Shown: positions 51,485 through 61,624, counted from the stretch's first letter. The stretch: 64,000 nt of DNA from Bacteroidota bacterium (GCA_023415495.1 JAEZKK010000011.1:297268-361267), one strand, 5' to 3'. Notes: generated by a model not told the origin, from the letters alone. Numbers and translations are program-made.

Positions 51485-54400
51485 ATGGGAAAGAAATATA
51501 CAGAGTATAAGCAATTAAATCTTACTGAAATAGGTAATGATGTTCTAAAACAATGGGAAGAAAACAACACCTTTGAGAAAAGTTTGAAACTAAGAGAAGG
51601 ACATAAACCCTTTATTTTTTATGAAGGACCACCTTCGGCTAATGGTCAGCCAGGTATTCACCATGTTATGGCACGTGCAATCAAAGATATTTTTTGTAGA
51701 TATAAATCTCAAAAGGGTTACTATGTTTCTCGTAAGGCAGGTTGGGACACTCATGGATTGCCAGTAGAGTTGGGTGTAGAGAAGCGTTTGGGTATTACTA
51801 AGGAAGATATTGGTGTAAAGATTTCTGTTGATGAATATAATAAGGCTTGTAAGGAAGAGGTGATGAAGTACAAGGATATGTGGGACAAACTTACAAAGCA
51901 AATGGGTTATTGGGTAGATTTGGAGAATCCATATATTACTTTCAAGAATGAGTATATAGAAACCCTATGGTATTTATTAGGACAACTATATAAGAAAGGG
52001 TATATGTATAAGGGCTATACTATTCAGCCCTTTTCCCCTGCAGCAGGAACGGGTCTAAGTTCACATGAGCTAAATATGCCAGGAGCATATAAGGATGTAA
52101 AGGATACAACCTGCGTTGCAATGTTTGAATTAAAGAAAGAGCAATCTATTATCAAATCTTGTCCTTTTGGAATCAAAGAAGGAGGAATAGATAATACATA
52201 TATACTTGCATGGACAACAACTCCATGGACACTTCCATCCAATACAGCTCTATGTGTTGGACCAAATATTGAATACTTGCTTGTTGAAACCTTTAATCCT
52301 TATAGTGGAGAGAAAATTAAAGTAGTATTAGGCAAGCCATTATTAAATAGTTTCTTCCCTGAAAAGAATTCAGAATTGAACTTTGAGGATTATAAGACAG
52401 GAGATAAGGACGTGCCATTTAAAATATTAGCTTCTTGCAAAGGAAAAGACTTAGTAGGGGTTGAATATGAACAATTACTACCTTGGGTTAACCCAGGAGA
52501 GGGAGCATTTAGAGTAATAAGTGGAGATTTTGTAACAACAGAAGATGGAACGGGTATAGTACATATTGCTCCTACCTTTGGGGCAGATGATGATAGGGTT
52601 GCAAAACAATCAGGAGTGCCACCACTTGTAGTATTTGACAAAGAAAACAAACGCCAACCATTAGTAGATAGACAGGGAAGGTTTTATCCAATTGAAAATT
52701 TATCTGAGGAGTTTGTACAAGCAAATATAAATGTAGAAGAATACAAAAAATTTGCTGGGAAATATGTAAAGAATGCCTACGATGCTAATCTAACAGAAAA
52801 GGATATGAGCTTGGATGTGGAAATAGCAATAGCACTAAAGGAAGAGGGCAAGGCATTTAGGATAGAGAAGCACGTGCATAATTATCCTCATTGTTGGAGA
52901 ACTGATAAACCAATTCTTTACTATCCTTTAGACTCATGGTTTATAAGAACTACAGCAGTTAAGGAAAGGATGATGGAGCTAAACAAAACTATCAATTGGA
53001 AACCAGAATCCACAGGAACAGGAAGATTTGGCAATTGGTTAGAGAATTTAGTAGATTGGAATCTTAGTAGAAGCAGGTATTGGGGAACTCCACTTCCTAT
53101 TTGGAGAACAGAGGATGGTAAGGAAGAAATATGCGTTTCTTCGGTTGAGGAATTGAGAAAGGAGATAGATAAGAGTATCGAAGCTGGCTTTATGAGTGAG
53201 AATAAATATAGTTCAAGCGATTATGAAAGCTTTGACCTTCATCGTCCTTATATCGATTCTGTTGTTTTAGTATCTTCAAAAGGAGAGAAGATGTTTAGAG
53301 AACCAGATTTAATAGATGTTTGGTTCGATTCAGGAGCTATGCCTTATGCTCAATTGCATTATCCTTTCGGAGGAGATAGCGATAAGTTAAAAGATAATTT
53401 CCCAGCTGATTTTATTGCTGAGGGAGTTGACCAAACAAGAGGTTGGTTCTTTACTCTTCATGCAATAGGAGTATTGGTATTTGACTCAATTGCCTTTAAG
53501 AATGTTGTTTCAAATGGGCTTGTATTAGATAAGAAAGGCAATAAAATGAGTAAGAGATTAGGAAATGGAGTAGATCCATTTGAAACCATTGGAAAATATG
53601 GTCCTGATGCTACTCGTTGGTATATGATTTCTAATTCTCAACCTTGGGAGAATCTAAAATTTGATATAGAGGGAGTGGATGAGGTAAGAAGAAAACTCTT
53701 TGGAACGCTTTATAATACATATAGCTTCTTTGCTCTTTATGCAAATATTGATGGTTTCTCATATAAAGAAGAAGATATTAAGAATGATGAAAGAGCAGAG
53801 ATTGACCGTTGGATATTATCAGAGCTTAACTCTTTAGTTGAATTAGTAGATAATTCTTATAATGATTACGAACCAACAAGAGCTGCAAGAGCTATTCAAA
53901 ACTTTGTAGATGAATACTTGAGCAATTGGTATGTAAGATTATCAAGAAGAAGGTTTTGGAAAGGGGAATACTCAAAGGATAAGATATCAGCTTATCAAAC
54001 TCTTTATACTTGCTTGGAAACATTATCAAGGTTAATGGCACCTATTTCTCCTTTCTTTAGCGAGAGAATGTTTAATGACTTAAATAATGTTACTCAACGC
54101 TATAGTGTGGATTCTGTTCACTTAACCGATTTCCCAGTGGCAAAGACAGAATTAATAGATAAGAACTTAGAAGAGAGAATGCAATTGGCTCAAAAGATAT
54201 GTTCAATGGTACTTTCACTAAGAAAGAGAAATAATCTAAAGGTTCGTCAACCACTTCAAAAGATATTAATTCCTTCTTCTGGAAAAGAAATGCAAAAGAA
54301 TATACTATCTGTAAAAGAATTAATCCTTTCAGAAGTAAATATAAAGGAAATAGAGTTTTTGAGTGAGGACAATAATATATTAGTAAAGAAGATTAAGCCT

Positions 54401-54940
54401 AATTTCAAATCCTTAGGAGCAAAGCTTGGCTCTAAGATGAAGAGTCTTACTCAAATAATAAATTCATTTACTCAAGAACAAATCTTAGAAATAGAAAATA
54501 ATAATCAAATCCAATTAGAAATAGAAGGAGAAAAAATTGAATTATTGCTTAGCGATGTTGAGATTATTACTCAAGATATTCCTGGTTGGGTAGTTATGAA
54601 TGAGGGTAATATTACTATTGCTTTGGATACTACTATTACTCCAAGTCTTAAGAGAGAGGGAATTGCGAGAGAGCTTGTAAATAGGATTCAAAACATAAGG
54701 AAAGATCAGGATTTTGAAGTAACGGATAATATTATTGTAGATATTGAGTATAATACTTTATTAGAAGAAACAATCCAAGAGCACCAAGAATATATTATGG
54801 GAGAAACCCTAACCAAGGAATTAAACCTAAAGAAGATAGGGGACATCTCAGTAATTATGGGAAATATAAACATTTCCCCGATTACAAAGATTGATATTAT
54901 CGAGGAATTGGAATTAACTATTAGTGTAAGAAAATTTTAG
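51485..54940 (+). CDS. ileS: Isoleucyl-tRNA synthetase
   Basis: 1151 residues, the long form. It charges tRNA-Ile and edits valine. The nucleotide motif is PPSANGQPGIHHVMAR (the HIGH equivalent, H59-H60), the editing domain has WTTTPWTLPSNTALCVG, and the second catalytic motif is K687-M-S-K-R. The C-terminal part has the anticodon-binding helices and a 120-residue extension without zinc cysteines, as in the type 2 (eukaryote-like) IleRS usual in this phylum. A strong -7 box precedes it; recA follows 30 bases later. Confidence 0.96.
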   Translation: MGKKYTEYKQLNLTEIGNDVLKQWEENNTFEKSLKLREGHKPFIFYEGPPSANGQPGIHHVMARAIKDIFCRYKSQKGYYVSRKAGWDTHGLPVELGVEKRLGITKEDIGVKISVDEYNKACKEEVMKYKDMWDKLTKQMGYWVDLENPYITFKNEYIETLWYLLGQLYKKGYMYKGYTIQPFSPAAGTGLSSHELNMPGAYKDVKDTTCVAMFELKKEQSIIKSCPFGIKEGGIDNTYILAWTTTPWTLPSNTALCVGPNIEYLLVETFNPYSGEKIKVVLGKPLLNSFFPEKNSELNFEDYKTGDKDVPFKILASCKGKDLVGVEYEQLLPWVNPGEGAFRVISGDFVTTEDGTGIVHIAPTFGADDDRVAKQSGVPPLVVFDKENKRQPLVDRQGRFYPIENLSEEFVQANINVEEYKKFAGKYVKNAYDANLTEKDMSLDVEIAIALKEEGKAFRIEKHVHNYPHCWRTDKPILYYPLDSWFIRTTAVKERMMELNKTINWKPESTGTGRFGNWLENLVDWNLSRSRYWGTPLPIWRTEDGKEEICVSSVEELRKEIDKSIEAGFMSENKYSSSDYESFDLHRPYIDSVVLVSSKGEKMFREPDLIDVWFDSGAMPYAQLHYPFGGDSDKLKDNFPADFIAEGVDQTRGWFFTLHAIGVLVFDSIAFKNVVSNGLVLDKKGNKMSKRLGNGVDPFETIGKYGPDATRWYMISNSQPWENLKFDIEGVDEVRRKLFGTLYNTYSFFALYANIDGFSYKEEDIKNDERAEIDRWILSELNSLVELVDNSYNDYEPTRAARAIQNFVDEYLSNWYVRLSRRRFWKGEYSKDKISAYQTLYTCLETLSRLMAPISPFFSERMFNDLNNVTQRYSVDSVHLTDFPVAKTELIDKNLEERMQLAQKICSMVLSLRKRNNLKVRQPLQKILIPSSGKEMQKNILSVKELILSEVNIKEIEFLSEDNNILVKKIKPNFKSLGAKLGSKMKSLTQIINSFTQEQILEIENNNQIQLEIEGEKIELLLSDVEIITQDIPGWVVMNEGNITIALDTTITPSLKREGIARELVNRIQNIRKDQDFEVTDNIIVDIEYNTLLEETIQEHQEYIMGETLTKELNLKKIGDISVIMGNINISPITKIDIIEELELTISVRKF

Positions 54941-54970
54941 TTTATTAATCATCAATAAAATATAAGTAAG

Positions 54971-55996
54971 ATGTCAAAAGAAAAATCAGTAGATGCCTCC
55001 AAGCTTGAAAAGCTAAAGGTATTGCAATCAACAATCGATAAGATTGAGAAGAATTATGGTAAGGGTTCAATTATGAAGCTTGGAGATAGAGCTGCTGATG
55101 AGGTAGATTTTATTTCCTCTGGCTCCATTTCTTTGGATAATGCTTTAGGGATAGGCGGTTTTCCAAAAGGAAGAGTTATAGAAATCTATGGACCTGAATC
55201 CTCTGGTAAGACTACTCTTGCAATTCATGCAATAGCTGAATCTCAGGCTCAAGGAGGAATTGCAGCTTTTATTGATGCAGAGCATGCCTTCGATAGTTCT
55301 TATGCTAAGAAATTGGGAGTTGATGTAGAGAACTTATTTATTTCTCAACCAGATAATGGAGAGCAAGCATTAGAAATTGCGGAAAATCTTATTAGTTCAG
55401 GTGCAATTGATATTATTGTAATTGACTCTGTTGCTGCACTTACTCCAAAAAGTGAAATAGATGGAGAAATGGGTGATAGCAAAATGGGATTGCAAGCAAG
55501 ATTAATGTCTCAAGCTCTAAGGAAGCTAACTTCTACTATTAGTAAAACTAATTGTTGTTGTATATTCATTAACCAATTAAGAGATAAGATAGGAGTTATG
55601 TTTGGTTCTCCTGAAACTACAACTGGGGGTAATGCTCTTAAATTCTATTCATCGGTTCGTTTAGATATTAGAAGGATTCAAGCAATTAAGGATGGAGATC
55701 AAAATATAGGAAATCGTGTTAGAGTAAAGGTGGTTAAGAATAAGGTTGCACCTCCTTTCCGTCAGGTTGAATTTGATTTGATGTTTGGTAAGGGAATTTC
55801 TAAGGTTGGTGAGATTATTGACCTTGGAGTTGAACAAGAAATTATTAAGAAAAGTGGTTCATGGTTCTCTTACGGAGAAACCAAACTTGGTCAAGGTAGA
55901 GATGCTGTAAAACAATTATTATTAGATAATGAGGAATTGATGAAAGACCTTGAAGGTCAAATTCGTCAAAGACTTAAAGATGTATCATTAAGTTAA
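54971..55996 (+). CDS. recA: Recombinase A
   Basis: 341 residues. Walker A GPESSGKT is at 74-81, then DAEHAFD, the LexA-contact/L1-L2 loop region SEIDGEMGDSKMGLQARLMSQALRKL and the INQLRDKIGVMFGSPETTTGGNALKFYSSVRLD-like core, all normal. It pairs homologous DNA and drives recombinational repair. No lexA is near. Its TAA overlaps the nadE ATG by one base (TAATG). Confidence 0.98.
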   Translation: MSKEKSVDASKLEKLKVLQSTIDKIEKNYGKGSIMKLGDRAADEVDFISSGSISLDNALGIGGFPKGRVIEIYGPESSGKTTLAIHAIAESQAQGGIAAFIDAEHAFDSSYAKKLGVDVENLFISQPDNGEQALEIAENLISSGAIDIIVIDSVAALTPKSEIDGEMGDSKMGLQARLMSQALRKLTSTISKTNCCCIFINQLRDKIGVMFGSPETTTGGNALKFYSSVRLDIRRIQAIKDGDQNIGNRVRVKVVKNKVAPPFRQVEFDLMFGKGISKVGEIIDLGVEQEIIKKSGSWFSYGETKLGQGRDAVKQLLLDNEELMKDLEGQIRQRLKDVSLS

Positions 55997-57525
55997 TGAA
56001 AATTTCAATAGAACAATTTAATCCTAAGACTTCTGGATTTGAGTCAAATTATAATTATATAGTTGAAAGAATAAAAAACTCAAATTCAGATGTCTTAAAT
56101 CTTTTCCCAGAATTATCCCTTTCTGGCATGCCTCTTTTTGAGCTTGCCTCAAGAAAGGAAACCTATCAATTAGCATCAAAATATTCTCAAGAAATAACTG
56201 AGAGCGGAAAGGAATTAATTTTTGGAGCTCCAGTTAGGATTGATAAAGAGTATTTTAATTCTTTAGTTTTTATAAGTCAGGGAGAATTAATTGGGATAAG
56301 TACAAAAAAGAATTTAGGTTATTTCGATAAAGGTTTTTCCTCTGGAGATGGATTTGAAACTATTAAATATAATAATAAGAATATTGGATATGGTTTCTTG
56401 GAGGATTTAATTGATTTCAATACTACAGGATTAGATTTATTATTTGTATTTTCTAATAATGTTTTTACCGCAAATTCTCAAAAGAGACTATTAGAGAAGC
56501 TAATTATCAAGGCAAGAAAACTATCTTGTCCTATTATATATATAAATAGAGTAGGAGCTGAAGGAGGATATTTATTCTCAGGACAAAGTCTTATAATTAA
56601 TCAAAGAGGGGAGGTTGTTGATGAATTAAAGATTTTTGAGAATGAAAGTAAGCTAATAGAAACTGATAATTTAAAACTAAAGAATAATAATCCTATTGAT
56701 AAAAATGAAGCTATATTTAGAGCAATGGTTTTTGCCTTAGGCGATTATTTCTCTAAAAATGGAATAAAGAAAGCAGTAATGGGACTCTCAGGAGGAATTG
56801 ATTCTGCACTTGTTGCTGTTATTGCAGCTTATTCCTTAGGAAAGGATAATCTTGTTGGTTTGATAATGCCTTCGGAATATTCCTCAGATCATTCAGTCGA
56901 AGATGCAAAACAATTAGCCGAGAACTTAGGAATAGAATATCATATTGTACCTATTAAAGATGCATATAATCAAGTAAGTGTTGAATTAAATTCTCATTTA
57001 GAATCGAGCTTTAGTGTTGCTGATGAAAACCTTCAAAGTCGTATTAGATGCCTATTTCTAATGTGGTTTGCTAATAAACTAAATGCAGGATTGTTGAATA
57101 CAACTAATAAAAGCGAAGCTGCTGTTGGTTATGGAACTCTTTATGGAGACACCTCTGGAGCTATTTCAATATTAGGAGATTTATTAAAGACTCAAGTATG
57201 GGAAGTATCTAAGTGGCTTAATAAAGATACAGAGATTATCCCTTGGAATACAATAACTAAACCACCCTCAGCAGAGTTAAGACCCAACCAAAAGGATAGC
57301 GATTCTCTGCCAGAGTACGACCAATTGGATAGGATAATTATAGAATATATTGAAAATAAAAAGAGTGAAGAAGAAATAATTACTGAGTTGGGATTCAATA
57401 ATGAATTAGTAAGTAAATCGATTAGATTGATTAAAATAAATGAATGGAAGAGGCGCCAATGTCCTACTCCAATCAGATTAAGTGATTCTTGTTTTGGATT
57501 AGACATAAGATTTCCAATCTCTTAA
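55996..57525 (+). CDS. nadE: NAD+ synthetase with a probably inactive glutaminase domain
   Basis: 509 residues. The C-terminal synthetase (about 240-509) is complete: PP-loop GLSGGIDSALVAVIAAY, SDHSVEDAKQLAENLG, NTTNKSEAAVGYGTLYGD and KPPSAELRPNQKD. It amidates deamido-NAD. The N-terminal 235 residues have the nitrilase/CN-hydrolase fold with the glutamate E39 in LFPELSLSG and lysines K104/K105, but the nucleophile expected in an ICED-type motif is not a cysteine: the aligned place reads GYGFLED with L135. Free ammonia is therefore the likely nitrogen source. It is coupled to recA by a one-base overlap. Confidence 0.9.
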   Translation: MKISIEQFNPKTSGFESNYNYIVERIKNSNSDVLNLFPELSLSGMPLFELASRKETYQLASKYSQEITESGKELIFGAPVRIDKEYFNSLVFISQGELIGISTKKNLGYFDKGFSSGDGFETIKYNNKNIGYGFLEDLIDFNTTGLDLLFVFSNNVFTANSQKRLLEKLIIKARKLSCPIIYINRVGAEGGYLFSGQSLIINQRGEVVDELKIFENESKLIETDNLKLKNNNPIDKNEAIFRAMVFALGDYFSKNGIKKAVMGLSGGIDSALVAVIAAYSLGKDNLVGLIMPSEYSSDHSVEDAKQLAENLGIEYHIVPIKDAYNQVSVELNSHLESSFSVADENLQSRIRCLFLMWFANKLNAGLLNTTNKSEAAVGYGTLYGDTSGAISILGDLLKTQVWEVSKWLNKDTEIIPWNTITKPPSAELRPNQKDSDSLPEYDQLDRIIIEYIENKKSEEEIITELGFNNELVSKSIRLIKINEWKRRQCPTPIRLSDSCFGLDIRFPIS

Positions 57526-57554
57526 AACTCCTTCAAATAACAAATTAAATTATT

Positions 57555-59396
57555 ATGAGTGATAGCATAAAACATGAATGTGGTATTGCAATGCTTAGGT
57601 TATTAAAGCCTTTGGATTATTACGAAAAGAAATATGGCAATAAGTTCTGGGCTTTAAATAGGATGTATCTCTTAATGGAGAAACAACATAATCGAGGACA
57701 GGATGGAGCAGGACTTACAAGTATTAAGTTCAAGGTTAATCAAGGAGAACAATATATTCATATTTCTAAATCAAATAGTTCTAAACCTATCCAGGATGTT
57801 TTTGCAAAGGCTTTTAATAATGATGATTACCTTGGAGAGTTGTTCTTAGGTCATCTTCGTTATGGTACTTTTGGGAAAAATGATTTAGATTATTTACATC
57901 CATTTCTTAGAGAAAGTAATTGGCGTTCGAGAAGTTTGGTCTTAGCTGGTAATTTCAATCTAACTAATATGGATGAATTGATTGATAAGTTGATTGACTT
58001 AGGTCAACATCCTGTTAAGGTCGCAGATACTGCAATTCTTTTGGAGAAATTAGGTAGTTTTGTTGATAGAGAGGTGGAGAAGTTATTTCAAAACTATAAG
58101 CTTGAAGGTTATAATAATAACGAAATATCACCTTTGATTGAAGAGAATATTAATATACCTAACCTACTTAAGAGAGCAAGTAAGAATTGGGATGGAGGAT
58201 TTGTAATTGGTGGAATGATGGGGCATGGAGATGCTTTCGTTCTTAGGGATGCAAACGGAATCCGTCCTTGTTATTATTATTACGATGATGAAATTGCTGT
58301 TATTACCTCGGAAAGACCTGTAATCCAAACTACTTTTAATATTCCATTTAGAAATGTAAAGGAATTAGAGCCAGGGAATGCTATAATTATCAAAAAGACT
58401 GGAAAGATATCTATAGAAAGAATTTTTGAACCATTAGAAAATCCGAAGAAATGCTCTTTTGAAAGGATATATTTCTCGAGAGGAACTGATGCGGACATAT
58501 ATAAAGAAAGAAAAGCGTTGGGAAGAGGTCTTAGAGATTCTGTTCTAAAGTCTATTGACTATGATTTAAAAAGAACAGTTTTTTCATATATTCCTAATAC
58601 TGCTTCTGTTGCCTTTCAGGGTTTGGCTCAAAGTTTAAGCAAATGGGTAGACGATAAAAGAATGGAAGAAATCTTGATACATAGAAATGAAATTACTCCA
58701 GAATTGCTTAATGATATTTTCTCAAACTCTTTAAGGAGAGAATATATAGCAGTTAAGGATGTAAAGATGAGAACCTTTATCACTAATGCCAAGGATAGGG
58801 ACGATATGGTTGCCCATGTTTATGATATTACCTATGGTCAGGTTAGGAATCTTGAAGATAATTTAGTTGTATTGGATGATAGTATTGTAAGAGGCACTAC
58901 TTTAAGAAGAAGTATAATAAGAATATTAGATAGATTACATCCGAAAAAGATAGTTATTGCAAGCAGTGCTCCCCAAATTCGTTACCCTGACTGTTATGGG
59001 ATTGATATGTCTATTCTTGGAGATTTTATTGCTTTCAATGCTGCAGTGCAATTACTAAAAGAAAGGGGTATGGAGGGTTTGCTTTATAATGTATATCAAA
59101 AATGTAAAGCATCTTTAAGCCTTCCGAAAGAAGAAATAATCAATCATGTAAAAGAGATTTATTCTCCATTTACTTATGATGAGATAACTAAGAAAATATC
59201 AGAGTTAATTACTCCTGAGGATTCAGTTGCAGAGGTTGAGGTGGTATTCCAAACTATTGAAGGCTTGCATAATGCTTGTCCAAACCATAAAGGTGATTGG
59301 TATTTTACAGGAGATTACCCAACTTTTGGAGGGAATAAGGTTGTAAATAAAAGCTTTATTAATTATTTTGAAGGAGTAAACCAACGAGCCTATTAA
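57555..59396 (+). CDS. purF: Long amidophosphoribosyltransferase paralogue (PurF-like)
   Basis: 613 residues, compared with about 470-500 for standard PurF. It has an Ntn-type glutaminase start HECGIAMLRLL (C9), the substrate region HNRGQDGAGL and LGHLRYGTFG, and a phosphoribosyltransferase domain with the PRPP motif VVLDDSIVRGTTLRRS. The extra length is an insert near 150-210 and a C-terminal tail with ACPNHKGDWYFTGDYPTFGG. Bacteroidetes often carry this long form next to a standard one; whether it makes phosphoribosylamine is inferred. It ends in a strong bidirectional terminator. Confidence 0.87.
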   Translation: MSDSIKHECGIAMLRLLKPLDYYEKKYGNKFWALNRMYLLMEKQHNRGQDGAGLTSIKFKVNQGEQYIHISKSNSSKPIQDVFAKAFNNDDYLGELFLGHLRYGTFGKNDLDYLHPFLRESNWRSRSLVLAGNFNLTNMDELIDKLIDLGQHPVKVADTAILLEKLGSFVDREVEKLFQNYKLEGYNNNEISPLIEENINIPNLLKRASKNWDGGFVIGGMMGHGDAFVLRDANGIRPCYYYYDDEIAVITSERPVIQTTFNIPFRNVKELEPGNAIIIKKTGKISIERIFEPLENPKKCSFERIYFSRGTDADIYKERKALGRGLRDSVLKSIDYDLKRTVFSYIPNTASVAFQGLAQSLSKWVDDKRMEEILIHRNEITPELLNDIFSNSLRREYIAVKDVKMRTFITNAKDRDDMVAHVYDITYGQVRNLEDNLVVLDDSIVRGTTLRRSIIRILDRLHPKKIVIASSAPQIRYPDCYGIDMSILGDFIAFNAAVQLLKERGMEGLLYNVYQKCKASLSLPKEEIINHVKEIYSPFTYDEITKKISELITPEDSVAEVEVVFQTIEGLHNACPNHKGDWYFTGDYPTFGGNKVVNKSFINYFEGVNQRAY

Positions 59397-59419
59397 ACCT
59401 GATAGACTCTAATAAATAA

Positions 59420-59455
59420 AAAACGCAGAATCCTTTAATTTGGTTTCTGCGTTTT
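59420..59455. terminator. Bidirectional terminator between purF-like and rng
   Basis: Perfect 11-bp arms AAAACGCAGAA (59420-59430) and TTCTGCGTTTT (59445-59455), with A and T runs outside. Confidence 0.85.
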
Positions 59456-59474
59456 GTTTATAAAGTTGAATTCG

Positions 59475-61028
59475 CTATAATTTTATAATGTCATTGTCTT
59501 TATTTAGGAATTGATATTCTAAAATATTCAAACTATTGTCAAACGAAAAATCTATCTTTACTTTATATTTTCTATTTAGCTTTCTACTTTTAGAAAATAA
59601 CCATCCCTTTGTAAAATATGCATGTACAAATGGGTGGGTAATTATTGTAAGCTCTTTTTCATTTTGCTCATTTACCAAATATCTCAAATCGTTTTCAATC
59701 TCATCTACCACAGCTATTGAATTCTTTATCTTTCCAGTGCCTTGGCAAAGTGGGCAAAGCTCCGAAACATCCAATTCCAATAGAGGTCTAACCCTTTGAC
59801 GTGTGATTTGCATAAGACCAAATTTACTTAAAGGAAGAATAGTGTGTTTCGCCTTGTCTCTCGACATCATTTCCTTCATCTTTTCGTAAAGGACCTTGCG
59901 GTTTGTTAAAACATTCATATCAATGAAGTCAATAACAATAATTCCTCCAATATCTCTTAGTCTTACCTGTCTTGCAATTTCTTCAGCTGCTTCAAGATTT
60001 ACCATTAAGGCATTTTCCTCTTGATTATTTGTGTTTTTGGTTCGGTGTCCTGAGTTTACATCAATAACACAAAGGGCTTCTGTTTGTTCTATTACCAGAT
60101 AAATACCACTTCGTATTGTAACTACCTTCCCAAAAGAATTTCTTATTTGATTTGCAACTCCAAATTGTTCGAAAATCGGAGTTTGCAGCTTATAATGCCT
60201 TACAATATCGTCTTGTTTAGGGTATATTGATTTAATATACGACCTTAATTCATCTGCAAGCTCTTGGTCATTAACATGAATATTCGTAAAATCTTCATCC
60301 AAGATATCTCTAATAATTGCAGAGCTTTTATCTATTTCCGATACTAATCTGCTTGGTGGTAATGCCTTTGGAAGCTTCTTATGTATTGCTTCCCATTTCG
60401 CAACCAAATCCTTTAAGTCAGTATCTATCTCCGCAACATTTCTGTTCTCCGCAACAGTTCTAATTATTACACCATAATTATTTGGTCTAATGCTATTAAT
60501 AATTCTTTTAAGCCTTTTTCTCTCTTCTAAACTCTTTATCTTTGAAGATATTGATACTTTATTTGAAAAAGGAATAAGTACGAGGAAACGTCCAGCAAAA
60601 CTAATCTCTGAACTCATTCTCGGACCTTTTGTGGATATTGGTTCTTTAGTAACTTGAACTAATATTATCTGACCTTGTTTTAAAATGGTATTAATCTTAC
60701 CATTCTTTTCAATTTCACTCTCAAGCTTCATCTCCTCAATATTTGAAGCCTTTGTGTCTCCACTTATAGCAATTCGAGTGAATTTGGCAAGAGATGGGAA
60801 ATGATGACCTAAGTCAAGATAATGTAAGAATCCATCTTTTTCAAATCCTACATCAATAAAAGCAGCATTAAGACCTGGCATAACTTTTTTGACAGTACCT
60901 AAATACACATCCCCAACAAGGTGAGCATTCTCTTCCTTGTCCTTATGGATTTCTACTAAGTGCTTGTCTTCAAGTAAAGCAATTTCAACTCCATTTTTAT
61001 TCACATTAATGATTAAATCTTTATTCAT
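59475..61028 (-). CDS. rng: Ribonuclease G/E family endoribonuclease
   Basis: 517 residues. An S1 RNA-binding domain (about 35-130, GDVYLGTVKKVMPGLNAAFIDVG) is followed by the RNase E/G catalytic region with IGGIIVIDFIDM (the metal-binding aspartates) and the zinc-link motif CPLCQGTGKI. It processes the 5' end of 16S rRNA and degrades mRNA. The long unstructured C-terminus of RNase E is missing, hence RNase G. Two small genes for basic proteins lie upstream on the same strand. Confidence 0.94.
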   Translation of the reverse strand: MNKDLIINVNKNGVEIALLEDKHLVEIHKDKEENAHLVGDVYLGTVKKVMPGLNAAFIDVGFEKDGFLHYLDLGHHFPSLAKFTRIAISGDTKASNIEEMKLESEIEKNGKINTILKQGQIILVQVTKEPISTKGPRMSSEISFAGRFLVLIPFSNKVSISSKIKSLEERKRLKRIINSIRPNNYGVIIRTVAENRNVAEIDTDLKDLVAKWEAIHKKLPKALPPSRLVSEIDKSSAIIRDILDEDFTNIHVNDQELADELRSYIKSIYPKQDDIVRHYKLQTPIFEQFGVANQIRNSFGKVVTIRSGIYLVIEQTEALCVIDVNSGHRTKNTNNQEENALMVNLEAAEEIARQVRLRDIGGIIVIDFIDMNVLTNRKVLYEKMKEMMSRDKAKHTILPLSKFGLMQITRQRVRPLLELDVSELCPLCQGTGKIKNSIAVVDEIENDLRYLVNEQNEKELTIITHPFVHAYFTKGWLFSKSRKLNRKYKVKIDFSFDNSLNILEYQFLNKDNDIIKL

Positions 61029-61153
61029 CTGGAGTTAAATATTATATTATGTATTATACACGTACTATTATAAAAAAATATTGCGAAACACTAAATCAAT
61101 AATGCTTCGCAACATTAGTTTATAATAACTTTAATGCAAGAAGCATAAACCCA

Positions 61154-61243
61154 TTACTTCTTCTTATGTCTATTCTTTCTTAGACGTTTTTTTCTTTTAT
61201 GGGTTGCCATCTTATGGCGTTTTCTTTTCTTTCCGCTTGGCAT
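61154..61243 (-). CDS. 29-residue Lys/Arg/His-rich peptide
   Basis: A 30-codon frame on the minus strand starting MPSGKKRKRHKMATHKRKKR and ending RHKKK, with 21 of 29 residues basic. Peptides of this kind, with the phrase PSGKKRKRHKMATHKRKK, are conserved in Bacteroidetes as far as I recall and stand between HU and RNase G. The composition fits a ribosomal or nucleic-acid-binding protein; it might be the phylum-specific ribosomal protein called bL38, but I cannot confirm that. ATG at 61243, stop at 61154; it lies 19 bases after the HU stop. Confidence 0.85.
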   Translation of the reverse strand: MPSGKKRKRHKMATHKRKKRLRKNRHKKK

Positions 61244-61262
61244 AGATTCTGGGTTTATAAAA

Positions 61263-61547
61263 TTATTTTACTTTGTTTTTAACTTCATTCATAAAAGTCT
61301 TAGAAGGCTTAAATGAAGGAATGTTGTGAGCTGGGATAATGATAGTAGTATTCTTTGAAATATTTCTACCAGTTTTTTCAGCTCTTCTTTTGATAATAAA
61401 ACTACCAAAACCTCTTAGGTAAACGTTTTCACCCTTTGCTAATGAATCTTTTAATACATCCATGAATGTTTCAACAGTTTCTTGAATGCTAATCTTTTCG
61501 ATTCCTGTTCTTTGTGCAATTTCTGCAACTACTTCAGCTTTTGTCAT
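61263..61547 (-). CDS. hup: HU-family DNA-binding protein
   Basis: 94 residues of the HU/IHF fold: N-terminal helices AEVVAEIAQRTGIEKISIQETVETFMDVLKDS-like, the strand LRGFGSFIIKRRAEKTGRNI where the HU signature lies, and the arm ending PSFKPSKTFMNEVKNKVK. It bends and packs DNA. A -7 box is found 70 bases upstream at 61617. Together with the 29-residue peptide and rng it may form an operon. Confidence 0.94.
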   Translation of the reverse strand: MTKAEVVAEIAQRTGIEKISIQETVETFMDVLKDSLAKGENVYLRGFGSFIIKRRAEKTGRNISKNTTIIIPAHNIPSFKPSKTFMNEVKNKVK

Positions 61548-61616
61548 TTTTCTAATTCTAATTTGATTAATAACTATTTTAATTTTTTATCTTCCGAAGA
61601 GATTTATATTGACCTG

Positions 61617-61624
61617 CAAAGATA
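61617..61624 (-). promoter_or_regulatory. -7 promoter box of the HU gene
   Basis: Minus strand TATCTTTG, 70 bases before the HU ATG. Confidence 0.6.
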
